Notes: generated by a model from the letters alone, not told the origin. Shown: positions 7,880 to 16,386, counted from the stretch's first letter. The stretch: 64,000 bases of DNA from Alteromonadaceae bacterium BrNp21-10 (GCA_030418115.1 JAUHQD010000001.1:682001-746000), one strand, 5' to 3'. Numbers and translations are program-made.

Positions 7880-8653
7880 TTAAAGGAATTCGCTTTTTAT
7901 CTTAGCTTCTTCTGCTTGCTGTGCTTGTCGCTGATATTCTTCACGAATAGCTTTAGCTGTAACGCTGTCGCCTGCTTCAATTAGGTCAGTAAATGATCCA
8001 AAAACTAATTCATCAGCTTTTTTTAGCGCTTCTTTCAGTTTGTAGACACTCGGCGCGTGTTTTTGCATTGCAAGGCTACGTAATGACGTTTGCAGCGAAG
8101 GTTTGATTCCTACTGCCAATGGGTCAGAATCCAATACAGCCGCCAATAGGTTTCCATTTCCATCGTCAACAGCTTGATTAATGGCAGCCATGCGATCTAC
8201 ATCATTCATTGAACGAAGAATTGATCTTAGTTCTACTGCTTGGGAGTTGTTAAACTTCAACTTACTTTCAAATTCAGCATCTAGTTTACTGTGCTTGTCT
8301 GCTACTCTTGTTCGCGTTGTTTCTAGTGCGCTAGAAAATCCTTTTACAATGCGTTGATAGGCGTTGTTTACATCGTTTAAGTGTCGACTTTGTGGTAAAT
8401 CCGGTGATTGATTGTCACGCTGACTTACCACACTTTTGATATTGCTTACCATTCGCTTATGTAAATTAAGCGCTTCGCTTAAGTCTGGATCTGCTGCATT
8501 ATCTTCGCCTATATCTTTCATTATCCCGACTGCCCATTTATCGCTTGCTAGTTTAGGAGTCAGGCTAACGGTAGGTAACTGTTTGCGCAGGTCAGCAGAT
8601 TTTGACGTTTGAATGCCACCATTCTTGTATTGTAAATCAGTTCGTAAAGTCAT
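7880..8653 (-). CDS. Hypothetical helical protein downstream of the terminase
   Basis: A 257-residue, highly charged, mostly helical protein with coiled-coil-like stretches (ALETTRTRVADKHSKLDAEF and ADELVFGSF to a Gln-rich REEYQRQAQQAEEA end). I do not recognise the family. It begins 15 bases after the large terminase gene. Position after terL and a scaffold-like helical composition make a role in capsid redirection or DNA packaging conceivable, but no motif shows it. Confidence 0.6.
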   Translation of the reverse strand: MTLRTDLQYKNGGIQTSKSADLRKQLPTVSLTPKLASDKWAVGIMKDIGEDNAADPDLSEALNLHKRMVSNIKSVVSQRDNQSPDLPQSRHLNDVNNAYQRIVKGFSSALETTRTRVADKHSKLDAEFESKLKFNNSQAVELRSILRSMNDVDRMAAINQAVDDGNGNLLAAVLDSDPLAVGIKPSLQTSLRSLAMQKHAPSVYKLKEALKKADELVFGSFTDLIEAGDSVTAKAIREEYQRQAQQAEEAKIKSEFL

Positions 8654-8668
8654 AATTATTCCTCTAGT

Positions 8669-10066
8669 TTAGGCCCATCTAGGGCTAGGTACTTGTTGTC
8701 TTTTTTGTGAAGCGTTGACGATGGCACCGGCCACACTGTTGATAATGTCGTCATGTTGACCTGGCGCATGGTCGATGGAATCTTTACCAGTTCGGCTAGT
8801 GCGTCTTTCTAAGCCGATTAGCTCGGTTTTTAGTTGTTTAAGGTCGAGCAATTCCACACGTTCAGAATTGATCAGCGGTAAAAGCTCGCTGTATAGCTCC
8901 GATTTGGTTTTATCACTGGCTTGGTATTGAATTCCGCGCTTTCTAAATTGCTCTTGAACAAAATCACCGCCCCATCGATCGCCAGTAACTTGCTTGACGT
9001 TGTAGGCTTTGAATAGGTTGCAAAATTCTTCTACGACTGCCTGAGGGCTAAAAGGTGGCTTAACTGCTCGAACAGCATCAACGATAATCTGGCCGGTTTG
9101 CTTGTCTGTGTGAGAAATGGCGCATGTCATAGAGTCCTGACCGCTACCGCCTGCAGCATCAACAAAAGCAACGTACCAATTGCAACGGGCGTATGGTAAT
9201 TCAATGCGATCTGGAATCGTCACCGCTTCGACCGCTTCGCGACTAATGAAGCTTTCAACATCGGTGCGGAATAACGCGCCATATTCAGCCTTAGCCGAGG
9301 CTTCATCCTCTAAATAGGCTTGTTCGATGACAGCGGGATCTAATGTCGGGTTCATTAGGGCGGTTGGTGCCTGAGCCACTAGAATGCGGTTGCTGTCTTT
9401 GCCGTAATAGTTGCGGTATGCGTCCCACAATACGCCGCGCCTTGCATAGGGGCTTGATAGGGCGATCAATTTACCGCCAAGCGTTGCCAAGCTGGGGCGC
9501 AAAGCGTTGATAATTTCACGATCAGGATTCGCACCGTCAATCATCCAAAAGGCTATTTCATCGAGGATCACGGCGCTGCATGTGTAACCTCGCGTGGATC
9601 GCATACTGGCGGTGGTGATCTCAATACAGCAACGGTTCACCAGTTCGATTGATTCCGTTGTTTCCCTGATAACCATTTGCTTTAGCATCGGGCTGTAATT
9701 AATCAGGCCGCCTATGTATCGCATAACGCTACGGGCTTGCTTACGATCTGCGGCTATCAGCATCACCGTGCCGATCTCCCCGGCGGCTAACTTATCTGAA
9801 TAGTCATTAAAAAACGCTTCATAAACGGCTATAAGCGCGGCTATGTTGGACTTGCCGCCCCTCCGCCCAACTGGTAACCACAACTCGTCGCGTGGTGCTT
9901 CTGGTGGCTTTTCTAGCTGGGTTAACTCTTTGAATAGTAGTAGGTCATCATCAGCAATCGGTAGTCCATAGAAAGCAGATAAGATGATCCGCCATGCCTG
10001 CCAGCTATCTCCTCCAAACTGGTGTTTAAATAAATGAGGGTCGCTCATAGCGTCGATAATATTCAT
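8669..10066 (-). CDS. Phage terminase large subunit-like ATPase/nuclease
   Basis: The 465-residue protein has the packaging-motor ATPase domain, with Walker A GRRGGKSN (about 67-74), Walker B VILDE (166-170) and a coupling-motif-like ALSSPYARRG, followed by an RNase H-fold nuclease whose acidic residues are visible as FVDAAGG (D303), TGDRWGGDF (D363) and HDD (439-440). All three nuclease acids and both Walker motifs are intact, so it should be active. It overlaps the small-subunit-like gene by 4 bases (ATGA). A large terminase without portal or capsid genes is unusual; many satellites hijack the helper's. Confidence 0.88.
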   Translation of the reverse strand: MNIIDAMSDPHLFKHQFGGDSWQAWRIILSAFYGLPIADDDLLLFKELTQLEKPPEAPRDELWLPVGRRGGKSNIAALIAVYEAFFNDYSDKLAAGEIGTVMLIAADRKQARSVMRYIGGLINYSPMLKQMVIRETTESIELVNRCCIEITTASMRSTRGYTCSAVILDEIAFWMIDGANPDREIINALRPSLATLGGKLIALSSPYARRGVLWDAYRNYYGKDSNRILVAQAPTALMNPTLDPAVIEQAYLEDEASAKAEYGALFRTDVESFISREAVEAVTIPDRIELPYARCNWYVAFVDAAGGSGQDSMTCAISHTDKQTGQIIVDAVRAVKPPFSPQAVVEEFCNLFKAYNVKQVTGDRWGGDFVQEQFRKRGIQYQASDKTKSELYSELLPLINSERVELLDLKQLKTELIGLERRTSRTGKDSIDHAPGQHDDIINSVAGAIVNASQKRQQVPSPRWA

Positions 10067-10413
10067 TTACTGCCCTTAACATACTCTTTCAGCGCTGGGA
10101 TGGTTTTAGCGACACGGTTTAGTCCTAGCTTGCCGAAGATCCCTTGCAAGGCGTTACAAGCCTGAGTCCACTTGCCGCTGTCGAACTCTTGGCCGTTGGC
10201 TAACTTCAATTCTTCCTGTTGTAGGTGGTATTCAAGCCACAATGCGCGCTCCACCAATGCTTTTTGCTGGTAGCTCAACTGCTCAAGACCGCCAAGGTCA
10301 TCAGTAAGCGCAATATGGCGCTGGCGTAATTCCTGTGCAATCGCTGTACGTCCATCAAGCGACTGCATCCAATTAGCGCTGTATGTCTCTTGTGGTGCGC
10401 TCTGCTTGCTCAT
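10063..10413 (-). CDS. Putative terminase small subunit-like protein
   Basis: A 116-residue soluble helical protein with blocks RTAIAQELRQRHIALTDDLG and KALVERALWLEYHLQQEELK. Its place immediately before terL, with a 4-base ATGA overlap, and its size fit a DNA-recognition small terminase subunit, but I see no definite helix-turn-helix, so the function is inferred from synteny. Its own start overlaps the stop of a tiny upstream membrane-protein frame. Confidence 0.55.
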   Translation of the reverse strand: MSKQSAPQETYSANWMQSLDGRTAIAQELRQRHIALTDDLGGLEQLSYQQKALVERALWLEYHLQQEELKLANGQEFDSGKWTQACNALQGIFGKLGLNRVAKTIPALKEYVKGSK

Positions 10414-10511
10414 AGGGCAATTACCACAACGGCAAACACACCGGACGCAACACCGAAGCCAAAGCCGATAATAAAGCCGCTGATTAGTTCTGATTTAAGA
10501 TCTTGAAACAC
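10410..10511 (-). CDS. Possible 33-residue membrane protein
   Basis: On the minus strand a GTG at 10509-10511 opens a 33-codon frame: FQDLKSEL followed by one hydrophobic helix (ISGFIIGFGFGVASGVFAVV) and stop TGA overlapping the next gene's ATG (ATGA). The four-base overlap, the same coupling used elsewhere in this operon, and the Gly-rich transmembrane helix support it; the absence of a clear ribosome-binding site speaks against it. It could be a tiny holin-like or regulatory membrane peptide. Confidence 0.4.
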   Translation of the reverse strand: MFQDLKSELISGFIIGFGFGVASGVFAVVVIAL

Positions 10512-10973
10512 TTTTGTATATGCCCGCTATATGACTGGTATCTAACCGCTAAATGAAAGAGTTGATACATATTTGGTTCATATTTTACAGGTGGAAATAA
10601 AAAAGTGTTATATAACAGGTGTTTGAATGTCTTTTAATAAGGATTAAATATCCCTTTAGTTGGTTTTTTAAATGTGTTTAACAGGGTAGGACGGGTATTT
10701 TTGCTGATTTTTACCCCCAATGAATTTAGCCTTCAATTTCCATGTTTTTGTCAATTAGTAGGTCAAAGGGGGGCAAAATCCAAACACTTATACCTAATGA
10801 AAAAAACATAATAAGTACTATTACTTTTTAACCTTTCCAACATTATTAATATATGCACTACTTTGACCTACATATTCATCTATAGGCCAATATAAATAAG
10901 GGATGTAGGCTGTAGGGCACACTGTAGGTCAACGCAATAAATGAGGGGTGCGCCACCTTCGCCCTACATAAAA
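10512..10973. other. Noncoding region after the replication gene, candidate origin
   Basis: No credible gene lies here. The region is AT-rich and holds the repeated sequence GTAGGTCAA: at 10758-10766 (plus), within CTTTGACCTAC at 10861-10871 (inverted) and at 10924-10932 (plus); related GTAGG/TGTAGG pieces crowd 10900-10930. Satellite replication proteins of the P4 alpha type bind iterons near their own gene, so this is a candidate origin. This is inference. Confidence 0.4.
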
Positions 10974-10996
10974 AAGCCCCAATTAAGGGGCTGAAC
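10974..10996 (-). terminator. Terminator of the replication operon
   Basis: On the minus strand the inverted repeat AGCCCC-TTAATT-GGGGCT is followed by TTTTTT. The stop codon of the replication gene falls in the loop. It separates early (replication) from late (terminase) genes. Confidence 0.75.
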
Positions 10997-13418
10997 TTTT
11001 ATAATCGTCAAAATTAAAGTGAGATTTTATCAAGGGGGGCACTTTCCATTTGCTTAATCCATTAATTTTTTGGGGGTCGCCTAGTAGGTCACGGAGTGCG
11101 CTACCCGCCTCCCTACACTGTGAGTTGTTTGGTTTTTCATACCCCAATTCAATCAGCAATTCCGTTGCTGACATTTTCCGGTAGAGTTTTATGTTGGTAC
11201 AATCAAAATCAAGTTTCGACAATATTAGCTCTCGAACTGCTGGCATTACTCTGTGTCCGCCATTCAATTCTTCGATCTTTGATTCTTCTTCGCGGGTAAG
11301 CCACCATTGTTCATTGTCTTGATACAGCGTTACCACTTGCGCCCATAGTTGCTGCATATTAATAGTATGCTTGAAGTTGATATACTCGACAGGGATCGTC
11401 CAAAACCGTGTATTTCCAGTGTCATCGACAAGAAAGCGGGTGTCATTAACTGACGCAAAAAACACTGTCCGACGCTGATATTCTGATTCTAATCGAGCGT
11501 ATGGCCTGCGTAATTTATCCATATCTGCAGTGATAAAGCCTTTCAACCTTGCAACGTCCTTTTTAAAGGTGCTATCTAGCTCCCCTAACTCAACTAACCA
11601 ATGCGACACCGCCCCTAATACAGAATCTTTATCAGCCGGATCAAGCAGGTGGTCAGTTTTAACAACGTGTTTTCTTAGTTTTAAGTCAGGAACAAGGCTT
11701 TCTAACCAAGACGTTTTGCCTATACTTTGCGCCCCTTGTAAGGTGAGTACGCCCCGCGCTTTGAATCCCATCGGTTTCAATACTGCAGCAACGGCACTAA
11801 TTAACCATCGTTTTATAAGTATGTCTCGCATCAAAATGGGGTAATCAGGTTTAGGGATTAGCGTATTACACAAGTCGGTAATTCGGTCTTTACCATCCCA
11901 TTGAACTGTAGTTATCCAATCTGCTACTGGGTTTCTCTGTTTCGTATCAGCTAATGCAAAAATATAGTCCGGTACTTGCTCACTAGGTAACTGGTTGAGT
12001 TTTGCCAAGCTAATGCAAGCCGTAAGCGAAGTATTATCCACGTTGTCAGGCGAGCCTTTAACTGTAGGAACGTTTACAAATGATTTCTTTTTGATGACAT
12101 CGTAATAAGTAGTAATGCCATAATAATTAAGCATTGATTCAATATTAGATATGGTCGCCAGCGGTTTTGCTGCGCCTGTTTCTTCATTAAAAGATATATC
12201 ATTAAAGCATTCTATTGGCATCGGTTGCAGTGTCATAGGCTGGCGCTTGCTTTCGATAACAGTGCGGCGCTGCTCTTTTTCTTCCTGCTTAACGATTGCA
12301 CGAATATCAGTAATATTAGTACCAGTGTTTGTTTTTATAACATTGGCAATCTTTCCCGACTCTATTTTGTTTAACGCCGTTAACTTAGCTGCAAGTTGCT
12401 CAATATCCTTTGGGGGCGTCTCCTTATCCATCTGATTTGCCTGTTCCATCAAATCTTCATACGATGGCAAAGGTTCGCCGTTTTCATCGTATCGGCTGTT
12501 GATTTCTCGTAAGTTTGCGCCTGCTTGCTCAGCAATATGGCAAATTGTCGCAAACGTCACCCCGTTAGGCTTTTGAGTATCAAAGCTGTTCCATTTGTAA
12601 CGGAGTAGTGAGAAACCACAATAATTTTTACCTGTAGCGCTCCAGTTGTCCCATATCTCAAGGCCAAGCTGATCACCATTAAATTCACGGTGTAGAGCCA
12701 TACCGATATTTAACCAAGGATCATAGGCGCAATCGGGATCAACATAGCTGAGCAATTCAGCCGCCTTTAACTTGCTTGCTTTGCTAGTTTTACGACTGGC
12801 TATATTCTCTTGAGTAACTATCGTTAGTGCGTCAATTATCGCCTGTGGTGCGTCATCCACTTCGTTAATAGTCGGCAATTCACCATCAATAATTTGTTTG
12901 TGACGCTTGATATACATCAGTTGATTTTGGGTTTTTATATCAACACCATGTACCCAATTATCATTGGAGTGTTTTAGCGTTGATGGATCAACACCATCAG
13001 GAATACGGTATAAAAAATGAAGTGAATCGCCTGCATCATTGGTCTGAACTTCGTTAGGTTCATCACCAAGGATTGCAAACAATTCTTCTAGGTTTATCGC
13101 ACCTTTTTCCTTGTTTCCGTCATAGTCGACAAGAATAAAGCGATCAAGGGCAATACAAATTTTAGATTTATCGCATTGTTGCCAATATTGATGATCAATA
13201 GGGTAGCGTTCACAGCTACCAAACGGAGCTGGTTTACTGCCCATAAAGGGGATCGGCCTGTGTTCTTGCTCAATCGCCATTAATACGGTTTCGTTTAACC
13301 AATCTGGCGACAATGAACCATTCTGTTTATACTGGTCTTGCTGATTAGATTGCGCTTGCTTGCTGTCTGTTGGCTGAGCCTCGGTTGCCGCCGAGGCTTT
13401 TTCTTTGTTAAAGCTCAT
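10983..13418 (-). CDS. PrimPol/VapE-like replication protein (primase-helicase)
   Basis: This 811-residue protein probably initiates replication of the element. Residues about 55-140 look like an archaeo-eukaryotic primase core: FILVDYDGN supplies the metal-binding D98-x-D100 and DSLHFLYRIPDG the downstream His (about 134). Residues 218-300 resemble a PriCT linker domain (DPWLNIGMALHREF). Residues about 500-690 are a VapE/SF3-type ATPase with Walker A GAQSIGKTS (562-570), Walker B HWLVELGELD (606-615) and SVNDTRFLVDDTGNTRFW. It overlaps the upstream winged-helix-like gene by 4 bases and ends in a terminator hairpin. Confidence 0.85.
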   Translation of the reverse strand: MSFNKEKASAATEAQPTDSKQAQSNQQDQYKQNGSLSPDWLNETVLMAIEQEHRPIPFMGSKPAPFGSCERYPIDHQYWQQCDKSKICIALDRFILVDYDGNKEKGAINLEELFAILGDEPNEVQTNDAGDSLHFLYRIPDGVDPSTLKHSNDNWVHGVDIKTQNQLMYIKRHKQIIDGELPTINEVDDAPQAIIDALTIVTQENIASRKTSKASKLKAAELLSYVDPDCAYDPWLNIGMALHREFNGDQLGLEIWDNWSATGKNYCGFSLLRYKWNSFDTQKPNGVTFATICHIAEQAGANLREINSRYDENGEPLPSYEDLMEQANQMDKETPPKDIEQLAAKLTALNKIESGKIANVIKTNTGTNITDIRAIVKQEEKEQRRTVIESKRQPMTLQPMPIECFNDISFNEETGAAKPLATISNIESMLNYYGITTYYDVIKKKSFVNVPTVKGSPDNVDNTSLTACISLAKLNQLPSEQVPDYIFALADTKQRNPVADWITTVQWDGKDRITDLCNTLIPKPDYPILMRDILIKRWLISAVAAVLKPMGFKARGVLTLQGAQSIGKTSWLESLVPDLKLRKHVVKTDHLLDPADKDSVLGAVSHWLVELGELDSTFKKDVARLKGFITADMDKLRRPYARLESEYQRRTVFFASVNDTRFLVDDTGNTRFWTIPVEYINFKHTINMQQLWAQVVTLYQDNEQWWLTREEESKIEELNGGHRVMPAVRELILSKLDFDCTNIKLYRKMSATELLIELGYEKPNNSQCREAGSALRDLLGDPQKINGLSKWKVPPLIKSHFNFDDYKSSAP

Positions 13419-13708
13419 AATTCAACTTCCTTAAAGACTTCGCGCCCTAAGTCAGTTAATTCCACTTGAGCAACTTCATTATTCAGGCTGTATTGTAATA
13501 ATTTCGCATTCTCTAACCTTCCAAGCGCAAACCTAGCCTGACTAGGTGTGAATCCTTGTTTTTTACAAATATCAAAAACGGCTGCTAGTCTAATAGCCCC
13601 TCTTGAAACCCGTATAAGCATGAATTTAAGTAACACCCCTTCGCCTGTGTGGCTTTGAACACAGGGGATTAGGTATTTTCTTTGATATTCGATTGAATTG
13701 GGATCCAT
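13415..13708 (-). CDS. Small winged-helix-like protein of the element
   Basis: The 97-residue protein reads like a winged helix: LLKFMLIRVSRGAIRLAAVF, then KKQGFTPSQARFALGRLENA (probable recognition helix), then a beta-wing (LLQYSLNNEVAQVELT) and LTDLGREVF. It lies 2 bases after the AlpA-like gene and overlaps the primase gene by 4. A transcription-control or replication-accessory role is likely but not demonstrable by eye. Confidence 0.6.
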   Translation of the reverse strand: MDPNSIEYQRKYLIPCVQSHTGEGVLLKFMLIRVSRGAIRLAAVFDICKKQGFTPSQARFALGRLENAKLLQYSLNNEVAQVELTDLGREVFKEVEL

Positions 13709-13710
13709 GC

Positions 13711-13971
13711 TTACACCCCCGCACAGCCATGCGTCGAAGTATGTATATTGCTATTCACCCATTCCAGAACGTCTTCTGCTCGGTAGCGAACATTTCGGCC
13801 AAGTTTAACAAACTTCGGGCCATCACCTGCCCATCGAGCACGTTCACACCATGCAGTTGATTTATTTAGGTAGTTAGCTAGATCTCTTTGAGTCATAAGC
13901 TTGGGAAGCTCAATTGCGATTCTTAAAGATTCATTTGGATTTAAGGTGTTGTTAGTCATCATAATTGCCAT
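13711..13971 (-). CDS. AlpA-like DNA-binding regulator/excisionase
   Basis: The 86-residue protein carries a MerR-type helix-turn-helix as in AlpA/excisionase proteins: MTQRDLANYLNKSTAWCERA, then a linker and PKFVKLGRNVRYRAEDVLEWV. AlpA proteins activate integrase expression or act as recombination directionality factors in P4-like islands. Four residues further in, an alternative ATG at 13957-13959 (MTNNTLNP) is equally plausible as start; no good ribosome-binding site distinguishes them. It is probably the first gene of the replication operon. Confidence 0.85.
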   Translation of the reverse strand: MAIMMTNNTLNPNESLRIAIELPKLMTQRDLANYLNKSTAWCERARWAGDGPKFVKLGRNVRYRAEDVLEWVNSNIHTSTHGCAGV

Positions 13972-14049
13972 TTGCTTTGAGTGTTCACATGATGGTGTTC
14001 AATGACTGTTTTGGAGAGGGAGATTTTAAAATTTAAAAAATCGGACTAT

Positions 14050-14730
14050 TCATCTCCGTTCCCCAGAGTGCTCTTCACTGCATAACGGAGTATTCTTAGA
14101 AATTAGTTTCCAAGATATTTGAAGGTTCTCGTCTTCAGCGTGTAGTTTACGGAAATCATCTTCTATAGACATTACAAATCTACCTTCTGTTCTGTAATTA
14201 CTATGATATTCCCTCTCCAAAGTAGAAGCTTTTATTGTTTCGTTTCTGAAGTTTTTTAAATAAAGGCTTACGGCCTTTTTTGAAGCCTCCCTCACAGTAC
14301 ACCCAACGCATATTAAGTGAACCATCCAACCGAAAGCTTGCAACTTGCGTGATTTTTTTAAGATTTGGCTGGTTGTACCGCTCGGTTGTCCCCTTAACCT
14401 CATAATTGATACATATGCATTAAGCTTATTCATTGTGGGAGTAGGTGATACTCCATAGTTATTGCAAATAAGTTGGGCAATATCTGCATAATACGGATTA
14501 TTATTCTTGATCAAATTTAAATAGTGAAATGGGACGTTGAAGAAAACCGGCTCAGGTACACTTGTTCCATCCTTCAGCAATTGGTTAATCTCATCCCGTA
14601 TATCGTCAAATATAATGCAAGCAATGTGGTCCTGATTGGATTCCAGAAATGAAATTTCAGCAGTGCTTTTATTATTTGTTCTGAATTCTTCTAACTTTTC
14701 ATAAACAAGTTTTATCTCAAGGGGATTCAT
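14050..14730 (-). CDS. Hypothetical protein coupled to the integrase
   Basis: This 226-residue protein, unknown to me, overlaps the integrase stop by 4 bases (ATGA), so it is translated with it. It is soluble, basic in the middle (QILKKSRKLQAFGWMV), with cysteines at HLICVGC and no recognisable domain. AT content is high (above its neighbours). The fixed coupling to int suggests a role in integration, excision or superinfection control, but this is only inference. Confidence 0.6.
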   Translation of the reverse strand: MNPLEIKLVYEKLEEFRTNNKSTAEISFLESNQDHIACIIFDDIRDEINQLLKDGTSVPEPVFFNVPFHYLNLIKNNNPYYADIAQLICNNYGVSPTPTMNKLNAYVSIMRLRGQPSGTTSQILKKSRKLQAFGWMVHLICVGCTVREASKKAVSLYLKNFRNETIKASTLEREYHSNYRTEGRFVMSIEDDFRKLHAEDENLQISWKLISKNTPLCSEEHSGERR

Positions 14731-16001
14731 CCTACAGCCCCAAATTCAATAACCTGTGCTTTCGGTTCAGGCAGTTCTTCTAATAGTCGATAGAGTTTTT
14801 CTAATGCTTCCAGCTTATCCTCAAAGAAGTCATAGCGCTGATAGTGGCGATTTTGTACGCCTCCTAATCCATGACTAAGTAATTGTGCTAAAACGTCACT
14901 GCTTACACGATAGGGGCGATCAGCAAGTCTTGTCTCAATAGTTGCGCGAATGCAGCCGGGTGTGAATTTACCTTTTGCCAATTCTCCTGCATTTTCCATT
15001 TGCATATTTACTTGTTTCACTACTGCGCCTAAATAGCCTACGTGAATAGGGCTTACACCACCGTTGCAGCTAAATAAATATTTGCCTCCCTCTGTCAGCT
15101 TCTTTATGTATTCGATTGAATCATCAAGTAAGGGGATAACATGCCGCCGTGCGGTTTTCCTGCGCCCTTTAGGATCATACAAAGTAAGTGTTTTTGAAGA
15201 TAGATCCACGTCATCAAGCGTTAGCCTTGCTAGTTGCGCTTGCCTTTGCCCTCCTGTAAGAACATGGAGCATAGCTAAACTTCTAGCTGGTTCTGGTAAC
15301 TCTTTTAGTCGCTTCCAATAGGCTACAAATTCCGGCTTTTCTAAAACGCGATCATCAGTATTGCTTGAACCTTCAACCTTTCTTATATCTCTGGCTGGAT
15401 TATAAGTCACTTTAATTGCTCTCAAGCTCTTTGGTGCGTTGACATTTCCCCTTGCATTAATTGCCTCACTGAACGCTGTACGAATGTAAGATCGTACTTT
15501 ATCTGCTTGCCGTGGCTTGTCTTCGTCCTTTAGTTTGCCAACTAATTTTATGCAATCATCAAGATTTACTTCTGATGCTGTTTTTTTCCATATTTTAGGA
15601 AACGCAAGTTTGATGTTTTTATTGATTGCACTTTCAACAGCTTTAGCATCGTATTTATTGTTGCTGTATAAGAGATCAATATAAGCGCTCATCATATCGC
15701 CAAAGGTAGCTAGTTTTTCTTCACTATTTTGCTTATTTCGCGGATCTAATCCCTTTGTTAGATCAGAAGCATGTTGCTTGGCTAACTTTTTAGCTTCTTC
15801 TGTAGTGAGCACTCCAAATTTACCAATAGTTATTTTTACCAGCTTGCCTTTGGTTCTGCCCTGAAAGAAAAATGTTTTCGTTCCTGTGGGCTGGATACGT
15901 AAACCTAACCCAGTGACAGAATCATCCCAGTATGTATCCGTAGATTGCCCAACTGGTAGTGCTTCGATTACTTTTTTACCAAACTTTAATTTGTTAGGCA
16001 T
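14727..16001 (-). CDS. int: Tyrosine integrase, P4/DUF4102 type
   Basis: The 424-residue site-specific recombinase has an N-terminal arm-binding DUF4102-like domain (FGKKVIEALPVG, DDSVTGLGLRIQPTGTKTF), a core-binding domain (about 95-200) and a catalytic domain. Visible catalytic residues are R253 (TGGQRQAQLARL), R352 (TPGCIRATIETRL), H377 (LLSHGLGG) and Y387 (NRHYQRY). The residue three before R352, normally the His of the HxxR box, is Gly. The gene lies 150 bases from attR and is read leftwards; start ATG at 15999-16001. Confidence 0.93.
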   Translation of the reverse strand: MPNKLKFGKKVIEALPVGQSTDTYWDDSVTGLGLRIQPTGTKTFFFQGRTKGKLVKITIGKFGVLTTEEAKKLAKQHASDLTKGLDPRNKQNSEEKLATFGDMMSAYIDLLYSNNKYDAKAVESAINKNIKLAFPKIWKKTASEVNLDDCIKLVGKLKDEDKPRQADKVRSYIRTAFSEAINARGNVNAPKSLRAIKVTYNPARDIRKVEGSSNTDDRVLEKPEFVAYWKRLKELPEPARSLAMLHVLTGGQRQAQLARLTLDDVDLSSKTLTLYDPKGRRKTARRHVIPLLDDSIEYIKKLTEGGKYLFSCNGGVSPIHVGYLGAVVKQVNMQMENAGELAKGKFTPGCIRATIETRLADRPYRVSSDVLAQLLSHGLGGVQNRHYQRYDFFEDKLEALEKLYRLLEELPEPKAQVIEFGAVG

Positions 16002-16018
16002 ATTGACCCCCTTAATTA

Positions 16019-16116
16019 TGTATCAAATATGTATCACTTGATATAGAAGTGATACAAAGGCAATAGGGATAAAGTACGCCTAAATCCCATTCTGTACAAG
16101 GCTTTTTAGTGATACA
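16019..16116. other. Putative integrase arm-type sites, right end
   Basis: Four copies of TGTATCA lie between int and attR: 16019-16025 and 16030-16036 on the plus strand, and 16050-16056 and 16110-16116 as TGATACA. Two copies sit inside the left end. They overlap the int promoter region, so integrase could repress itself by binding here. Confidence 0.5.
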
Positions 16117-16151
16117 TAAAAGTTATTAGGGGTTATTCATAAGTAAGATTT

Positions 16152-16209
16152 GGGATTTAAAATCCCTCGTTCGTAAGGACGTGCCGGTTCAAGTCCGGCC
16201 CCGGCACCA
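16152..16209 (+). repeat. Right attachment site (attR), decayed tRNA-Leu 3' end
   Basis: It matches attL from GGGATTTAAAATCCCTCG to CCA with three substitutions in the variable arm and one deleted G in the acceptor (CCCCGGCACCA instead of CCCCGGGCACCA). It has no tRNA 5' half, so it is not a gene. The changes indicate relaxed selection and that the insertion is not very recent. Confidence 0.9.
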
Positions 16210-16276
16210 ATCTCTATTTTATCTGATTTAATTTTCTTAGCTCACCAAGCTACTATTATATTTACTATAGGCCAGT

Positions 16277-16386
16277 CTTAAACCGACGCTTCGCGTGCGA
16301 TTCAGGTACAAATTACTTCCTGTATTTTGCCCTACGGGCCATCGCCCGCGATGTTAATGATTGTTCCAGACAATCATTTTCCGGCC
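16277..16386 (+). repeat. Structured repeat, copy A
   Basis: This 110-base unit recurs at 17646-17756. It can fold into three hairpins: ACGC-TTC-GCGT (16286-16296), CAAATTAC-TTCCT-GTATTTTG (16309-16329) and AATGATTGT-TCCAG-ACAATCATT (16356-16378). It flanks the substrate-binding-protein gene at 16509. No gene in 16210-16508 is convincing. Confidence 0.7.

Larger units (their letters stand above)
6554..16209. mobile_element. Integrated satellite-like element in tRNA-Leu (about 9.7 kb)
   Basis: The element is bounded by a 58-59 base direct repeat of the tRNA-Leu 3' half. On the minus strand, from the right end, it carries integrase, an unknown protein, AlpA-like regulator, winged-helix-like protein, PrimPol/VapE-like replication protein, then a tiny membrane protein, small and large terminase-like subunits and two unknown proteins; one gene near the left end is on the plus strand. 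Many neighbours overlap by 4 bases, indicating an operon. No capsid, portal, protease or tail gene is recognisable. Replication plus packaging genes without virion genes fit a phage satellite that packages itself in helper particles, or alternatively a decayed prophage. Satellite status is inference from gene content. Confidence 0.85.

Noticed and set aside
6554-16209. Complete prophage
   Set aside because: No portal, capsid, tail or lysis gene could be recognised and the total size is under 10 kb.
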